In this document: positions 8,785-17,169 of the stretch, piece by piece | Layout of the letters: every line of letters starts with the position of its first letter | Numbering within the stretch: position 1 is the stretch's first letter | Source of the DNA: Pseudomonadota bacterium | GTDB taxonomy: Bacteria > Pseudomonadota > Gammaproteobacteria > Acidiferrobacterales > Acidiferrobacteraceae | Length of the DNA: 64,000 nucleotides | Assembly: GCA_021819245.1 (NCBI GenBank) | Contig: JAKARI010000009.1 | Coordinates: 1 to 64,000 of the forward strand | Direction: 5' to 3' | Notes under the pieces: model-generated | The model's input: only the letters and a program-made list of their open reading frames with translations | The model's database searches: none | What the model was told of the DNA's origin: nothing | Translations under genes and position numbers: made by a program

Positions 8785-9100
8785 GTTCTCGTGTTTTTGT
8801 GGCAGGTGGCACACAAGGCTAAAAGGTTACCCAAACCGTCGCCCCCATTTCGGTCCTTATGGTGCGCGTCCCAATATCCCTGGCTTAGGCCTCGGGTGCA
8901 TCACCCGCTGTGGCCACACGTTGTCATCGTGCATTCGCATCGGCCCCCAGCCCTAGTGTATAGCGCCTTCTTCGTTGATTCCGAGATTGCCATGGCCCCT
9001 TCCTTAGTTGTCCTTTGGCGTCCTCAGTATGCGCCGAAGGGGCAAAAATGCCTACACAGGACTAATGTGATACTGAACAAAAGGCCTTTCCTCAAGTATT
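8785..9100. other. Intergenic region upstream of the IS1595-family transposase
   Basis: 316 bases with no supported gene. It should contain the left end of the insertion sequence. I could not identify a terminal inverted repeat with confidence. A short hairpin (GGCAAAAATGCC) lies near 9041-9052. Confidence 0.4.
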
Positions 9101-10075
9101 ATGATTAATATTACAACCAAGATCCAAAATCGCTCTACGAAAAACGACCCGATTATCCGGGCATTGCCAGCGGCATGTGCCGACGAGAAAACGGCGGTGG
9201 AATTTGGTGAGCGTATGCGGTGGGGCGGTCATCCCGCCTGCCCCCATTGTGGCGATACGGACGTCTACCAGATGATGAATGTGGACAACACGGCCCGTCA
9301 GGCCAACTATCGCTGGCGCTGTCGGGAGTGCAAAGCGCAGTTCACGGTTCGGATTGGGAGCGTTTTTGAGGATAGCCGGATTGAGCTACGTCATTGGTGC
9401 TTTGCCTTTTGGCGCGCCAGTACGTCCAAGAAGGGAGTAAGCGCCCTTGAGATCCACCGCCAGACAGGTGTTTCTTACAAGTCGGCGCTGTTCATGTTGC
9501 ACCGCATACGGTATGCAATGTCCGAATCTGCGCCTGTGATGCTCGGCCAGGATTGCGGGGACGTTGAAGTTGATGAGACTTACGTCGGAGGCAAGCCGCG
9601 TTATCGTGGGACCTCGAAACGCGGTCGGGGCACCAAGAAACAATGTGTTCTTGCCCTGGTGGAGCGGAACGGTAGCGTCAAGACCAAACCAATCGCTAAT
9701 GTGTCGGCCAAGACCCTGCAAACGGCCATTCGCCAGAATGTGAATGGCTCTGCGCGGATAGTTACCGATGAGAATAGCGCGTACACGGGCATCGGGAAAC
9801 ACTATGCACGCGGGCACCAAACTGTCTGTCACAGCACTCGTGAGTATGTTCGAGGCGATGCCTACAGCAACACGGTCGAATCGTTCTTTGCTACCGTTAA
9901 GCGCGGCATAAATGGCATCTACCACTCCGTAAGCAAAGAACATTTGTCCCTCTATCTCTCTGAATACGAATTACGGCATAACAATCGGAACTTGGAAGAC
10001 GGAGAGAGAACTGCTGCAGCGATTCGCAAGGCGCAAGGACAGAGGCTGCTTTATAAGCAACCAGTGACACGGTGA
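9101..10075 (+). CDS. IS1595-family (ISXO2-like) transposase
   Basis: 324-residue transposase that looks intact. An N-terminal zinc ribbon uses C47 and C50 (CPHC) and C74 and C77 (CREC). The ISXO2-like DDE/DDN domain has D158 (VEVDETYVGG), D223 (VTDENSAY) and N257/E260 (SNTVESFFATVKRG). A helix-turn-helix-like segment (GVSALEIHRQTGVSYKSALFM) lies near residues 112-132. Length and domain order are normal for the family. The surrounding bases look less GC-rich than the housekeeping regions, consistent with acquired DNA. Element ends were not resolved. Confidence 0.93.
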   Translation: MINITTKIQNRSTKNDPIIRALPAACADEKTAVEFGERMRWGGHPACPHCGDTDVYQMMNVDNTARQANYRWRCRECKAQFTVRIGSVFEDSRIELRHWCFAFWRASTSKKGVSALEIHRQTGVSYKSALFMLHRIRYAMSESAPVMLGQDCGDVEVDETYVGGKPRYRGTSKRGRGTKKQCVLALVERNGSVKTKPIANVSAKTLQTAIRQNVNGSARIVTDENSAYTGIGKHYARGHQTVCHSTREYVRGDAYSNTVESFFATVKRGINGIYHSVSKEHLSLYLSEYELRHNNRNLEDGERTAAAIRKAQGQRLLYKQPVTR

Positions 10076-10095
10076 ACATGAACTGCTATAATAGC

Positions 10096-10183
10096 TGCCG
10101 GTGGTGGGGGTCGAACCCACACGGGCCACTTGGGGTCCACACAATTCCAAATTGTGTCCGTCTGCCAATTTCGGCACACCGGC
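10096..10183 (-). tRNA. Class II tRNA (leucine-type body) with UGG anticodon
   Basis: 88-base cloverleaf on the minus strand. The 7-bp acceptor is perfect (GCCGGTG with CACCGGC) and the discriminator is A. T8 is present. The D arm CCG-AAATTGGCAGA-CGG matches the leucine tRNA pattern. The anticodon stem CACAA/TTGTG encloses the loop TTTGGAA, giving anticodon TGG. A 19-base variable arm can form a short stem. The T arm is GTGGG-TTCGACC-CCCAC. No CCA is encoded. The long variable arm, D-loop and A73 say leucine, whereas the anticodon reads proline CCN codons. It may be a mistranslating tRNA, a decayed island-borne copy or an unusual isoacceptor. Confidence 0.8.
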
Positions 10184-10199
10184 TATATAGAGCTACCTC

Positions 10200-10253
10200 G
10201 GCCCCATCAAGCTCGTCCCGCTAAGACACAGGCTTGATGGGGCCTGTCTTTTT
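10200..10253 (+). terminator. Strong rho-independent terminator
   Basis: A perfect 13-bp inverted repeat (GGCCCCATCAAGC at 10200-10212, GCTTGATGGGGCC at 10232-10244) has a 19-base loop and is followed by TCTTTTT at 10247-10253 on the plus strand. It could stop transcripts leaving the transposase gene. It sits just upstream of the minus-strand tRNA. Confidence 0.75.
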
Positions 10254-10325
10254 CGCTCCCAGCAACGGTAGTTTGCTGCATGCTTGCTGAGAGTCTAGTC
10301 CCTCCTCATTGCGAATCCTCCGGGT

Positions 10326-11036
10326 TTATTGGTCACTGACGCCAAAATAGGCGTCCAGCATTTTTCTTACGATTAACCAGTCTCCCTGGTCCATCTCAGA
10401 CGGGAAAATGATGAGGCCGTGTCCCTTACCCCTAATCGGGAACCGGAACTTCTCCATATCTGCCGCAACATCTGCCTCATCATCAACGGCTTCGTGTGGC
10501 TCGTTGTATGTCTCATCTTTGCGGCTTCGCTTCTTTTTTGTTGTCTTCTTGCCGTTTTGCGGTCGCTGCGGGAACTTTCTTGCGCCAAAGTGAGGCGAAT
10601 AAGCGACCTGGGCCTCCCCCAGTGCCGCGAGGAAAAAGCGCGTGGCTTTGTCCAGCATTTGTCCATCTACGTTTCCGTGGCGCCGAAAGGCGTTATCGAG
10701 CTGTTGGTCTGTCCCCACAGGAAGATTTACGTCATTGATGATGTCGGCGTATGCTGAAAAAATTACATCCTTAAGGGCGGCCGTCCAACCTTCAGTTTGG
10801 TACGATTCCACGAGCCGTTTTAGCGCTTCGCTAACCTCGCCGTTCATACTAATTAGGCCGAGGAAACGAAGTGCGGACATAATCTGGCTTCGTATTGACC
10901 CGGACATGCTGTGGAGTACACTAGAATCTATGACCGGAGGGACGGCGGTGCTGTGCAGGCGCTCCACTAGGCCCCTTAAGGTCTTAAAGGGAACATACGG
11001 CGCTACGACCTTGATTTCATTGTCTGTTTCAGACAT
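10326..11036 (-). CDS. DUF5343-like hypothetical protein
   Basis: 236 residues, probably cytoplasmic. The N-terminal part contains PYVPFKTLRGLVERL, then DSSVLHSMSGSIRSQIMSAL and RFLGLISMNGEV, which is the pattern I associate with DUF5343 proteins of mobile and accessory regions. The middle is a basic low-complexity linker (NGKKTTKKKRSRKDE) and the C-terminus returns to a folded-looking segment (GLIIFPSEMDQGDWLIVRKML). The role is unknown; similar proteins occur in variable islands. The family call comes from recollection of the motif and should be checked by profile search. Confidence 0.65.
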   Translation of the reverse strand: MSETDNEIKVVAPYVPFKTLRGLVERLHSTAVPPVIDSSVLHSMSGSIRSQIMSALRFLGLISMNGEVSEALKRLVESYQTEGWTAALKDVIFSAYADIINDVNLPVGTDQQLDNAFRRHGNVDGQMLDKATRFFLAALGEAQVAYSPHFGARKFPQRPQNGKKTTKKKRSRKDETYNEPHEAVDDEADVAADMEKFRFPIRGKGHGLIIFPSEMDQGDWLIVRKMLDAYFGVSDQ

Positions 11037-11184
11037 TTCGTTTTCCCTTCCGGAGGGATTAGGCTATTGGAGTACATTATGCAACAGGACAGATTGTGAG
11101 TCAACAGTATTTGTTTGTCCTCCTGTAAAACAATTCGTAACGGACATAATTAGGGCCTTTGGCGACGAACCAGTTAGGCTTCGG

Positions 11185-11382
11185 GTGTTAGGGGTCCAGG
11201 GACGTGTAATTGAAGTCTTCAATGAGGATCCAGGGCTTGCTTTGGGCGTGTCGCCGGTCTTGGTTTATGAAGATGATGACGGTGTCTACGCTGAATTGAG
11301 GGAGGCGTATAATAAAGGGGACACGAAACGCCTGACCAAATTATGGAGCGAGGCGCCCCACTTTGATCTCCCGAGGCCGTAA
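11185..11382 (+). CDS. Small hypothetical ORF, 5' end unclear
   Basis: The frame encodes an acidic-looking segment (RVLGVQGRVIEVFN, VSPVLVYEDDDGVYAELREA) ending at 11382. It stays open upstream to before 11041 but offers no ATG, GTG or TTG between there and the GTG at 11185, so the gene may have lost its 5' end. The coding-like part seems to begin near 11100. No function assigned. It overlaps the next small ORF by 20 bases. Confidence 0.35.
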   Translation: MLGVQGRVIEVFNEDPGLALGVSPVLVYEDDDGVYAELREAYNKGDTKRLTKLWSEAPHFDLPRP

Positions 11383-11527
11383 ATCAAAAAAGACTGGCCC
11401 GAAACCAGACACCCTCAAACTGAAGGGGGACTGGAAGTCTTTGGTGGGAGACGCGCTAAAGAAGCGGCGCCCACCGGAGGGCTGGCCGGACCCAGAAAAG
11501 AAACCGAGAAAGAAGAAGGGCCGCTGA
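11363..11527 (+). CDS. Small basic hypothetical protein
   Basis: A 54-residue frame from a TTG at 11363. The product is lysine- and proline-rich (RGRKSKKTGPKPDTLKLKGD, KKRRPPEGWPDPEKK). The TGPKPDTLK-x-x-GDW pattern resembles small proteins I recall from mobile regions, but I cannot assign a function. The TTG start is a guess; it overlaps the upstream ORF and would imply translational coupling. Confidence 0.45.
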   Translation: MISRGRKSKKTGPKPDTLKLKGDWKSLVGDALKKRRPPEGWPDPEKKPRKKKGR

Positions 11528-11552
11528 CCTATCCGGAAGACGGCCTAGTCGG

Positions 11553-12745
11553 TTACAACCGAGGTTTCGTCAAGTACATACTTCCATAATAAAAAGCCCC
11601 ATCGCGCAGCATCGCAAAGAGCACATCGCTGCGTCTGCGGGCGAGTGCAATAAGCGCCTGATTGTGCCGCTTGCCCTGGCGGATCTTGCGGTCGTAGTAG
11701 GCCCGGGAGATGGGGTCGCGCAATGCCGCGAAGGCCGACAGGAACATCGTCCGCTTCAGGATCTTGTTTCCCCGCCGGGAGGGATGCTCGCCGCGGATGG
11801 AGCTGCCGGAGCGGCGGGTGACCGGGGCAAGGCCCGCGTAGGCGGCAAGATGGGCCGCCGAGGCGAAGGGTAGGAGCTTGGCTGCGGTCCTGATGCCGAC
11901 TCCGGGCATACTCCGGTCCCGGGGCAAGAGGGTGCTGCCCAACCCGCTGCTCGACCTCTTGGGCGAGTTCCTCGCGCTGATGGCGCAAGGCGGCGAGTTG
12001 GGCGCCAAGTCTTGGCAGCACAAGGCCTACAGCCTTCGTGCTGGGCACCACCACCGTCTGTTCCGAAAGCGCCCGGTGGATTTCGGCGGCCAGTCGTTGG
12101 GCGAGCCGCGGCGCGAGCTTGTCGAGGAAGGCCAAAAGCCGCCTCTCGCTCACAGCAGACAGCGCCGCAGGCGTCGGATATTTCTGCAGCAAGGCGCATA
12201 CCGCGGGGTGATCGAGCTTAGGCCCCAGCACGCGCTCCAGGGCTGGATGGATCTGTGTCAGCAGCCCGCGGATGCGGTTTCACTCAGGTGATTTGCCCGG
12301 CCAGGTCATCATCAAACCCGCACAAGAGAGTCAATTCCGCCAGGGCCTCATCGGTCTTAGGCAACGCCCGCAAGGCATGCGGCATGGAGCGCGCGGCCTC
12401 GGCGATAATGGCCGCATCCCGGGCATCGGTCTTGGCCTCACCGGCATGGAGATCGGCGATGCGGCGCATGGCCAATCCCGGCAAATAGGCGACCTCAAGG
12501 CCTTCTGCGCGCGCTACCGTGACCGGCAGGGCGCCTATCGTGGCGGGCTGATCGACAACGAGCAAGAGCGTGCCGTGTATGGAGAGTCCGGCGATCAGCG
12601 TTCGCAGCTTCTCTTCATCATTTGGCAACGCCTTATCCAGCAACCGCTTGCCCGATCGATCCAGGGCTACGGCATGGTGCGACCCCTTTCCCACATCCAC
12701 GCCGATAAAGATACCTACACTGTCAGGGCCTTCATGGTCTGTCAT
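11553..12745 (-). pseudogene. IS110-family transposase, broken by two frameshifts
   Basis: Three consecutive frames add up to one transposase. Part 1 (12745 to about 12290) is the DEDD RuvC-like domain (IFIGVDVGKGSHHAVAL, AKTDARDAAIIAEA). Part 2 (about 12280 to 11950) is the coiled middle (RGLLTQIHPALERVLGPK). Part 3 (about 11930 to 11553) is the serine-containing C-terminal domain (SMPGVGIRTAAKLLPF, AYAGLAPVTRRSGSS, LKRTMFLSAFAALRDP). Frame changes lie near 12285 and near 11925. No single intact reading frame remains, so it should be inactive unless complemented. Confidence 0.88.
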
Positions 12746-13052
12746 ACCCACCTCCCGTATCGCGATGGTGCCTACGGCCAATGACCATGGCAGAAAGTCT
12801 CGGCATCCACGTTACAGGCGGCCTTGAGATACACTGGGCCGAGCCCCTATCAGCGATGACTTACTGCCTGCCCGAGCCCTCCGACAACACCCCCCGGATC
12901 ATGGTTGACTGGGGGTAGCAATCATGCCGGGCCGGACTGGCCGTACCTCTATTGTAGAGGCGGGAACATAGTAACGGGGTCGCCGCGGGCGCAGGACTGT
13001 CGCAAAAGGATAAGGCGGGTTGGCTAGGGTATGTGCGAAGCGCTGGGTTTTT
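12746..13052. other. Non-coding left end of the IS110 element and flank
   Basis: 307 bases between the transposase start and tRNA-Ala. In IS110-group elements this transposase-upstream end encodes the bridge RNA. I see G/C-rich repeats around 12890-12920 but cannot define the RNA or the element boundary. Confidence 0.35.
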
Positions 13053-13128
13053 TGGTGGAGCCAGGCGGGATCGAACCGCCGACCTCCTGCATGCCATGCA
13101 GGCGCTCTCCCAGCTGAGCTATGGCCCC
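13053..13128 (-). tRNA. tRNA-Ala (anticodon GGC)
   Basis: 76-base canonical tRNA on the minus strand starting GGGGCCATAGCTCAGCTGGG. The anticodon arm CTGCATGGCATGCAG gives GGC, the T loop is normal (GGTTCGATCC) and CCA is encoded at 13055-13053. It lies 16 bases after gltX on the same strand and is probably co-transcribed with it. Confidence 0.96.
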
Positions 13129-13144
13129 TTAGCGCGCCGCTACT

Positions 13145-14551
13145 CTAAGGCCTCGTTTCCGGAAAAGCAAGCGCGATTGCGGATTTGAGGCGCAGCACGC
13201 AGCGTTCGCGTCCCAGCAGGGCGCAGGTGATATCGATCGGGGGCGACACCGCAGTGCCGGTCACCGCGATCCGGATTGGTTGCGCGAGCTTGCCGAAGGT
13301 AAGCCCATGGGTTGTGGCCGCCGTCTCGACGGCGGCGTGAATGGCCTCGCGGGTCCAGGCTGGCGCTGTGGCAAAGGCCTCGGCGAGCGCCGCCAGCGCC
13401 GGACGCGGGGTACTGGCGATGATGGCCTGATTTTTGGGGTCGTCGATCACCGTCTCAGGCTTATAGAAGATGTGCGCCTGTTCGGCCATCTCGACTAAGG
13501 TCTTGGCGCGTTCCTGAAGGGCTGTGACCACCTCTACGAGTGCCGGACCGGCGGTAAGATCCGCGCCGCGCGCGGCCAGAAAAGGCGCCAGGCGCTTGGC
13601 AATATCCGCAGCCGGCAGGGTCTTTATATAGTGCTGATTGAGCCACAGGAGCTTTTTGGGATTGATGGCCGCCGCCGCCGCATGCACGTCCTTGATATCA
13701 AAAAGTGCCGTCATCTCGGCGCGCGTGAAGATCTCCTGGTCGCCATGGGCCCAGCCCAGGCGCACCAGATAGTTGATGAGCGCCTCCGGCAGATAGCCCT
13801 CATCGCGGTACTGCATGACGCTGACCGCCCCGTGGCGCTTGGACAGCCGCGCACCGTCCTCGCCGAGGATCATGGGGATATGGGCGTAGGCCGGCGGCGT
13901 GGCATCGAGCGCGCGCAGCATGTTGATCTGCCGGGGGGTATTGTTCAGGTGGTCGTCGCCGCGGATCACATGTGTGATGCCCATGTCCATGTCGTCTACG
14001 ACCACCGTGAAGTTGTAGGTGGGCGTGCCGTCGCCGCGGGCGATGACGAGGTCGTCTAGCTCGTCGTTACGAAAGACCACCCGGCCCTTGACGGCGTCGT
14101 CTACTACGACCGTGCCTTCGAGCGGGTTTTTGAAGCGCACGACGGCCTGAGGCGATGGCCCATGACCGGCGTCCCGGCACCTGCGGTCGTAGCGCGGCTT
14201 TTCCTTGCGTGCGATCTGGGCCGCGCGCCGCTCCTCGAGCTCGGCCTTGGTGCAGGTACAGTAGTAGGCATGGCCCTGGGCGATGAATTCGGACAGGACC
14301 TCGCGATACCGGTCGAAGCGCGCTGTTTGGTAGAATGGCCCCTCGTCATAGTCAAGACCCAGAAACGCCATGCCCTCAAGGATCGCGTCGACCGATTCTG
14401 GCGTCGAGCGCTCGAGATCGGTGTCTTCGATGCGCAGGATAAAGCGCCCCTGATGCTTGCGGGCGAAGAGCCAGGAGTAGAGGGCGGTGCGCGCCCCGCC
14501 GATATGGAGGTAGCCTGTGGGGCTTGGGGCAAAGCGTGTGCGTATCGTCAT
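13145..14551 (-). CDS. gltX: Glutamate--tRNA ligase
   Basis: 468-residue class I aminoacyl-tRNA synthetase charging tRNA-Glu in the cytoplasm. The HIGH-type motif is H16-I-G-G in FAPSPTGYLHIGG, and the KMSKS-type motif is RLSKRH (235-240). A zinc-site cluster includes C98, C100 and C125 with Y121. The VVDDMDMGITHVIRGDDHL stretch is typical of GluRS. The C-terminal anticodon-binding domain is complete. The ATG at 14551 lies only 11 bases from the start of the divergent nuclease gene, so promoter elements must reach into that gene. tRNA-Ala(GGC) follows downstream. Confidence 0.97.
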   Translation of the reverse strand: MTIRTRFAPSPTGYLHIGGARTALYSWLFARKHQGRFILRIEDTDLERSTPESVDAILEGMAFLGLDYDEGPFYQTARFDRYREVLSEFIAQGHAYYCTCTKAELEERRAAQIARKEKPRYDRRCRDAGHGPSPQAVVRFKNPLEGTVVVDDAVKGRVVFRNDELDDLVIARGDGTPTYNFTVVVDDMDMGITHVIRGDDHLNNTPRQINMLRALDATPPAYAHIPMILGEDGARLSKRHGAVSVMQYRDEGYLPEALINYLVRLGWAHGDQEIFTRAEMTALFDIKDVHAAAAAINPKKLLWLNQHYIKTLPAADIAKRLAPFLAARGADLTAGPALVEVVTALQERAKTLVEMAEQAHIFYKPETVIDDPKNQAIIASTPRPALAALAEAFATAPAWTREAIHAAVETAATTHGLTFGKLAQPIRIAVTGTAVSPPIDITCALLGRERCVLRLKSAIALAFPETRP

Positions 14552-14562
14552 AGTGGGGGGCT

Positions 14563-17169
14563 ATGGTACTGAAAACCGCGAATGAATTCACGGGCGTTTT
14601 GGACCCGGAGGTGTTCGCGGCGCTCTCCGCCGGGGCCTGCCTCATCACCGCCAACAACCGTTTGGCCCGCCATATCCGCCTCGCCTATGCCCAGAGGCAG
14701 TCCGCCGCCGGACACCGGGCCTGGGAGGCGCCGGATGTCCTCCCCTGGCAGGCCTTCATCGCGCGGGCCTCTGAGGCGGCGCGCGCGCAGGGTGGTCTTC
14801 GGCCCGTGCTGAACCCCGCTCAGGAGCGCTGGCTGTGGTCCACGGCCGTGGCCGAACAGGCCCCGAACCTTCTCTGTCAGGACCGGTTGCTGGCCTTGCG
14901 CGCCGCCGAGGCCTGGCAGCTGCTCGCCGATTATGACCTGCCGTTGCCGGAGGCCTCGGGCGATCGCGAGAGTGAGATGTTCGTGGCCGTGGCGGGGGCC
15001 TTCAGGCGGCGCCTTGCGGCCCTGGGGCGCGACGATGCCGCGCACGAGGGCGCACGCGCCGCGACGGCCATTGCCAGCGGGCGGGTGAAGGTGGCACCCG
15101 AGGTGCTATGGGCGGGATTCGACCACATCACCCCGGTGCAGGAGGCGGTGCAGGCGGCGTGCCGGGCCTTGGGGGCGCGCAGTGTGACCGTGCCGCTTCC
15201 ACACCGTGCAAGGCAGAGCGATGCGCGCGTGTTTGCGACATCCGCGGAGGAGGTGACGGCCGCGCTTCTATGGGCCCGCGAACGCATGAATGCCAATCCG
15301 CGCGGGCGGTATGCGCTGGTGGTGGCCGATCTTCCCTCATGGCGGCGGCCCATCCTGCGGCGGGCCCGCGAGATCCTGGCACCACGCGAGGCGCCGGGCG
15401 TGGTGCCCTGCTATGAGATCTCGCTCGGCGAGGCGTTGACCCAGGCGCCCGTGGTGGCAAGCGCATTGCGCATCTGGCATCTGGCGCAAGGCGACGTGAC
15501 GGCAGCCGATGCCGCGTCGCTGATCCAGTCTCCGTTTATCGCAGGCGCGGAGACGGAACGCGCATCACGCGCCTCGCGTGCTTATGATGTGCTGGAAGGC
15601 GCGGCGCGGGTTGGTCTTGCGGGGATCGTGCGCGGTCTGCGCGGTGGCGGAACGCCGATAGCGCAGGCGGCATTTGCGCGTCTTGCGGGCATCACGCGCC
15701 GGTGGCCCAAGCGCAATCCGGCGAGTGCCTGGATGGGACTTTTCATGAATGCCCTCGAGGCCTTGGGTTGGCCGGGCGCGGCCGAGCCTGAAGACTATCA
15801 GGCGATCAGCGCGGTCCACGAGGTCCTGGAATCCTGCGCGACCCTGGATGCCGTGGCTGATGGGCTCTCTTATGCGCAGGTGCTTGCCTTCGTGGCGGGC
15901 TCCCTTGCCGACCGCGTCTTTCAGGCACGCGGAGGGGATGCCCCGCTCAAGATCCTGGGGCCGCTCGAGGCGGTGGGCCTGGAATTTGACGGCCTTTGGA
16001 TGATGAATCTCCATGATCGGGTGTGGCCCGCGGTACGTCCGCCGCACCCGTTTTTGCCGCTTGCCTTTCAGCGCGCGCATCGCTTGCCCCATGCGCTCAT
16101 AGAAGACGAGATCGCGTACGCTCGCAGCCTTGCGGCGCATCTGCGGGATGCCGCGCCCGAGACCATACTGAGCTGCGCGGCACATGACGCCTCGGGCCCC
16201 CTGCGTCCCAGCCGGATCATCACGGAGCATGGCGCCCAGGAAACCGCAAGGCCTGTCTTTATGGACCGCGCGGGGCGCGCGTTTGCGGCGCGCCTGCCGC
16301 TCGAGCCCTACCCTGCGATCGCGGCGCCCTTGGGTGCGGCGGCCGGCGCCGGGCCGTTTGGGGCCGGGATGCTTGCGGCGCAGGCCGCGTGTCCGTTTCG
16401 GGCGTGGGCGCAATACCGGTTGCGCGCGAACCCCTTGGATAGGCCAATCTCTGGGCTTTCGCCCGCGGTGCGCGGCCTCATAGTCCATAAAATGCTGGAG
16501 ACCTGGTTTGCGGAATTTCCACGCCCCGGGGCGTGGATGGCGCTCGCAGACGACGCCCGCGCGCGACGCATCTCGGACGTCGTGGGGGCCGCGCAGGCGG
16601 CAGCGGCGGATGACTATGCGAATTTCCCCAAGGCGTTCATGGCCCTTGAGGCACGGCGCATGGAGCGCCTGCTCGCGGAGTTTCTTGCGCGCGAGGAGAC
16701 GCGCCCGGACTTTGTGGTTGTCGACCGCGAGAAGGAGGTATCGCTGCGCTGCGGGCCGCTTATGGTGCGCGGGCGGATCGACCGCATCGACGCGGTCGGC
16801 GGGCGCCTTGTGCTGATCGATTACAAGACCGGCAAGATGCCCAACGTGGATTGGACAGTGGACCGCCCCGAGTACCCGCAACTTTTGTTTTATGCCGCCG
16901 CCGAGGGCGCAGGGGTGGCTGGCATCAGCTATGCGGGGCTCTCGGCCCGTGGCGGCTACAAGGGTTGGGTGCGCGACGCCGATCTCGTGCCGGGCGCGAC
17001 CGTGGTGGGGGAGTGGGAGACAGTAACAGGGGCATGGCCGCCGCTTTTGGCGCGGCTTGCGAGCGATTTCGCAAGCGGTTCGGCGGCCGTCGACCCGCTG
17101 GAACACGCGTGCGACTATTGCGGGCGCGAGGCCTTCTGCCGGATTGATGAGGGCGGCCATGACGAGTGA
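14563..17169 (+). CDS. PD-(D/E)XK nuclease, AddB-like 'probable DNA repair protein' (TIGR03623-type)
   Basis: 868-residue protein, probably the AddB-like partner of the helicase-nuclease that overlaps its 3' end. The N-terminal half is a degenerate helicase-like region (ACLITANNRLARHIRLAYAQ). The C-terminal nuclease domain has RGRIDRID and LVLIDYKTGKMP (D and K catalytic residues, about 740-765). An AddB-style iron-sulfur set is visible: one Cys in QAACPFRAW near 608 and C-x2-C-x5-C (CDYCGREAFC) near the C-terminus. Its role is predicted to be double-strand break processing with AddA. It overlaps the next gene by 11 bases. Confidence 0.85.
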   Translation: MVLKTANEFTGVLDPEVFAALSAGACLITANNRLARHIRLAYAQRQSAAGHRAWEAPDVLPWQAFIARASEAARAQGGLRPVLNPAQERWLWSTAVAEQAPNLLCQDRLLALRAAEAWQLLADYDLPLPEASGDRESEMFVAVAGAFRRRLAALGRDDAAHEGARAATAIASGRVKVAPEVLWAGFDHITPVQEAVQAACRALGARSVTVPLPHRARQSDARVFATSAEEVTAALLWARERMNANPRGRYALVVADLPSWRRPILRRAREILAPREAPGVVPCYEISLGEALTQAPVVASALRIWHLAQGDVTAADAASLIQSPFIAGAETERASRASRAYDVLEGAARVGLAGIVRGLRGGGTPIAQAAFARLAGITRRWPKRNPASAWMGLFMNALEALGWPGAAEPEDYQAISAVHEVLESCATLDAVADGLSYAQVLAFVAGSLADRVFQARGGDAPLKILGPLEAVGLEFDGLWMMNLHDRVWPAVRPPHPFLPLAFQRAHRLPHALIEDEIAYARSLAAHLRDAAPETILSCAAHDASGPLRPSRIITEHGAQETARPVFMDRAGRAFAARLPLEPYPAIAAPLGAAAGAGPFGAGMLAAQAACPFRAWAQYRLRANPLDRPISGLSPAVRGLIVHKMLETWFAEFPRPGAWMALADDARARRISDVVGAAQAAAADDYANFPKAFMALEARRMERLLAEFLAREETRPDFVVVDREKEVSLRCGPLMVRGRIDRIDAVGGRLVLIDYKTGKMPNVDWTVDRPEYPQLLFYAAAEGAGVAGISYAGLSARGGYKGWVRDADLVPGATVVGEWETVTGAWPPLLARLASDFASGSAAVDPLEHACDYCGREAFCRIDEGGHDE

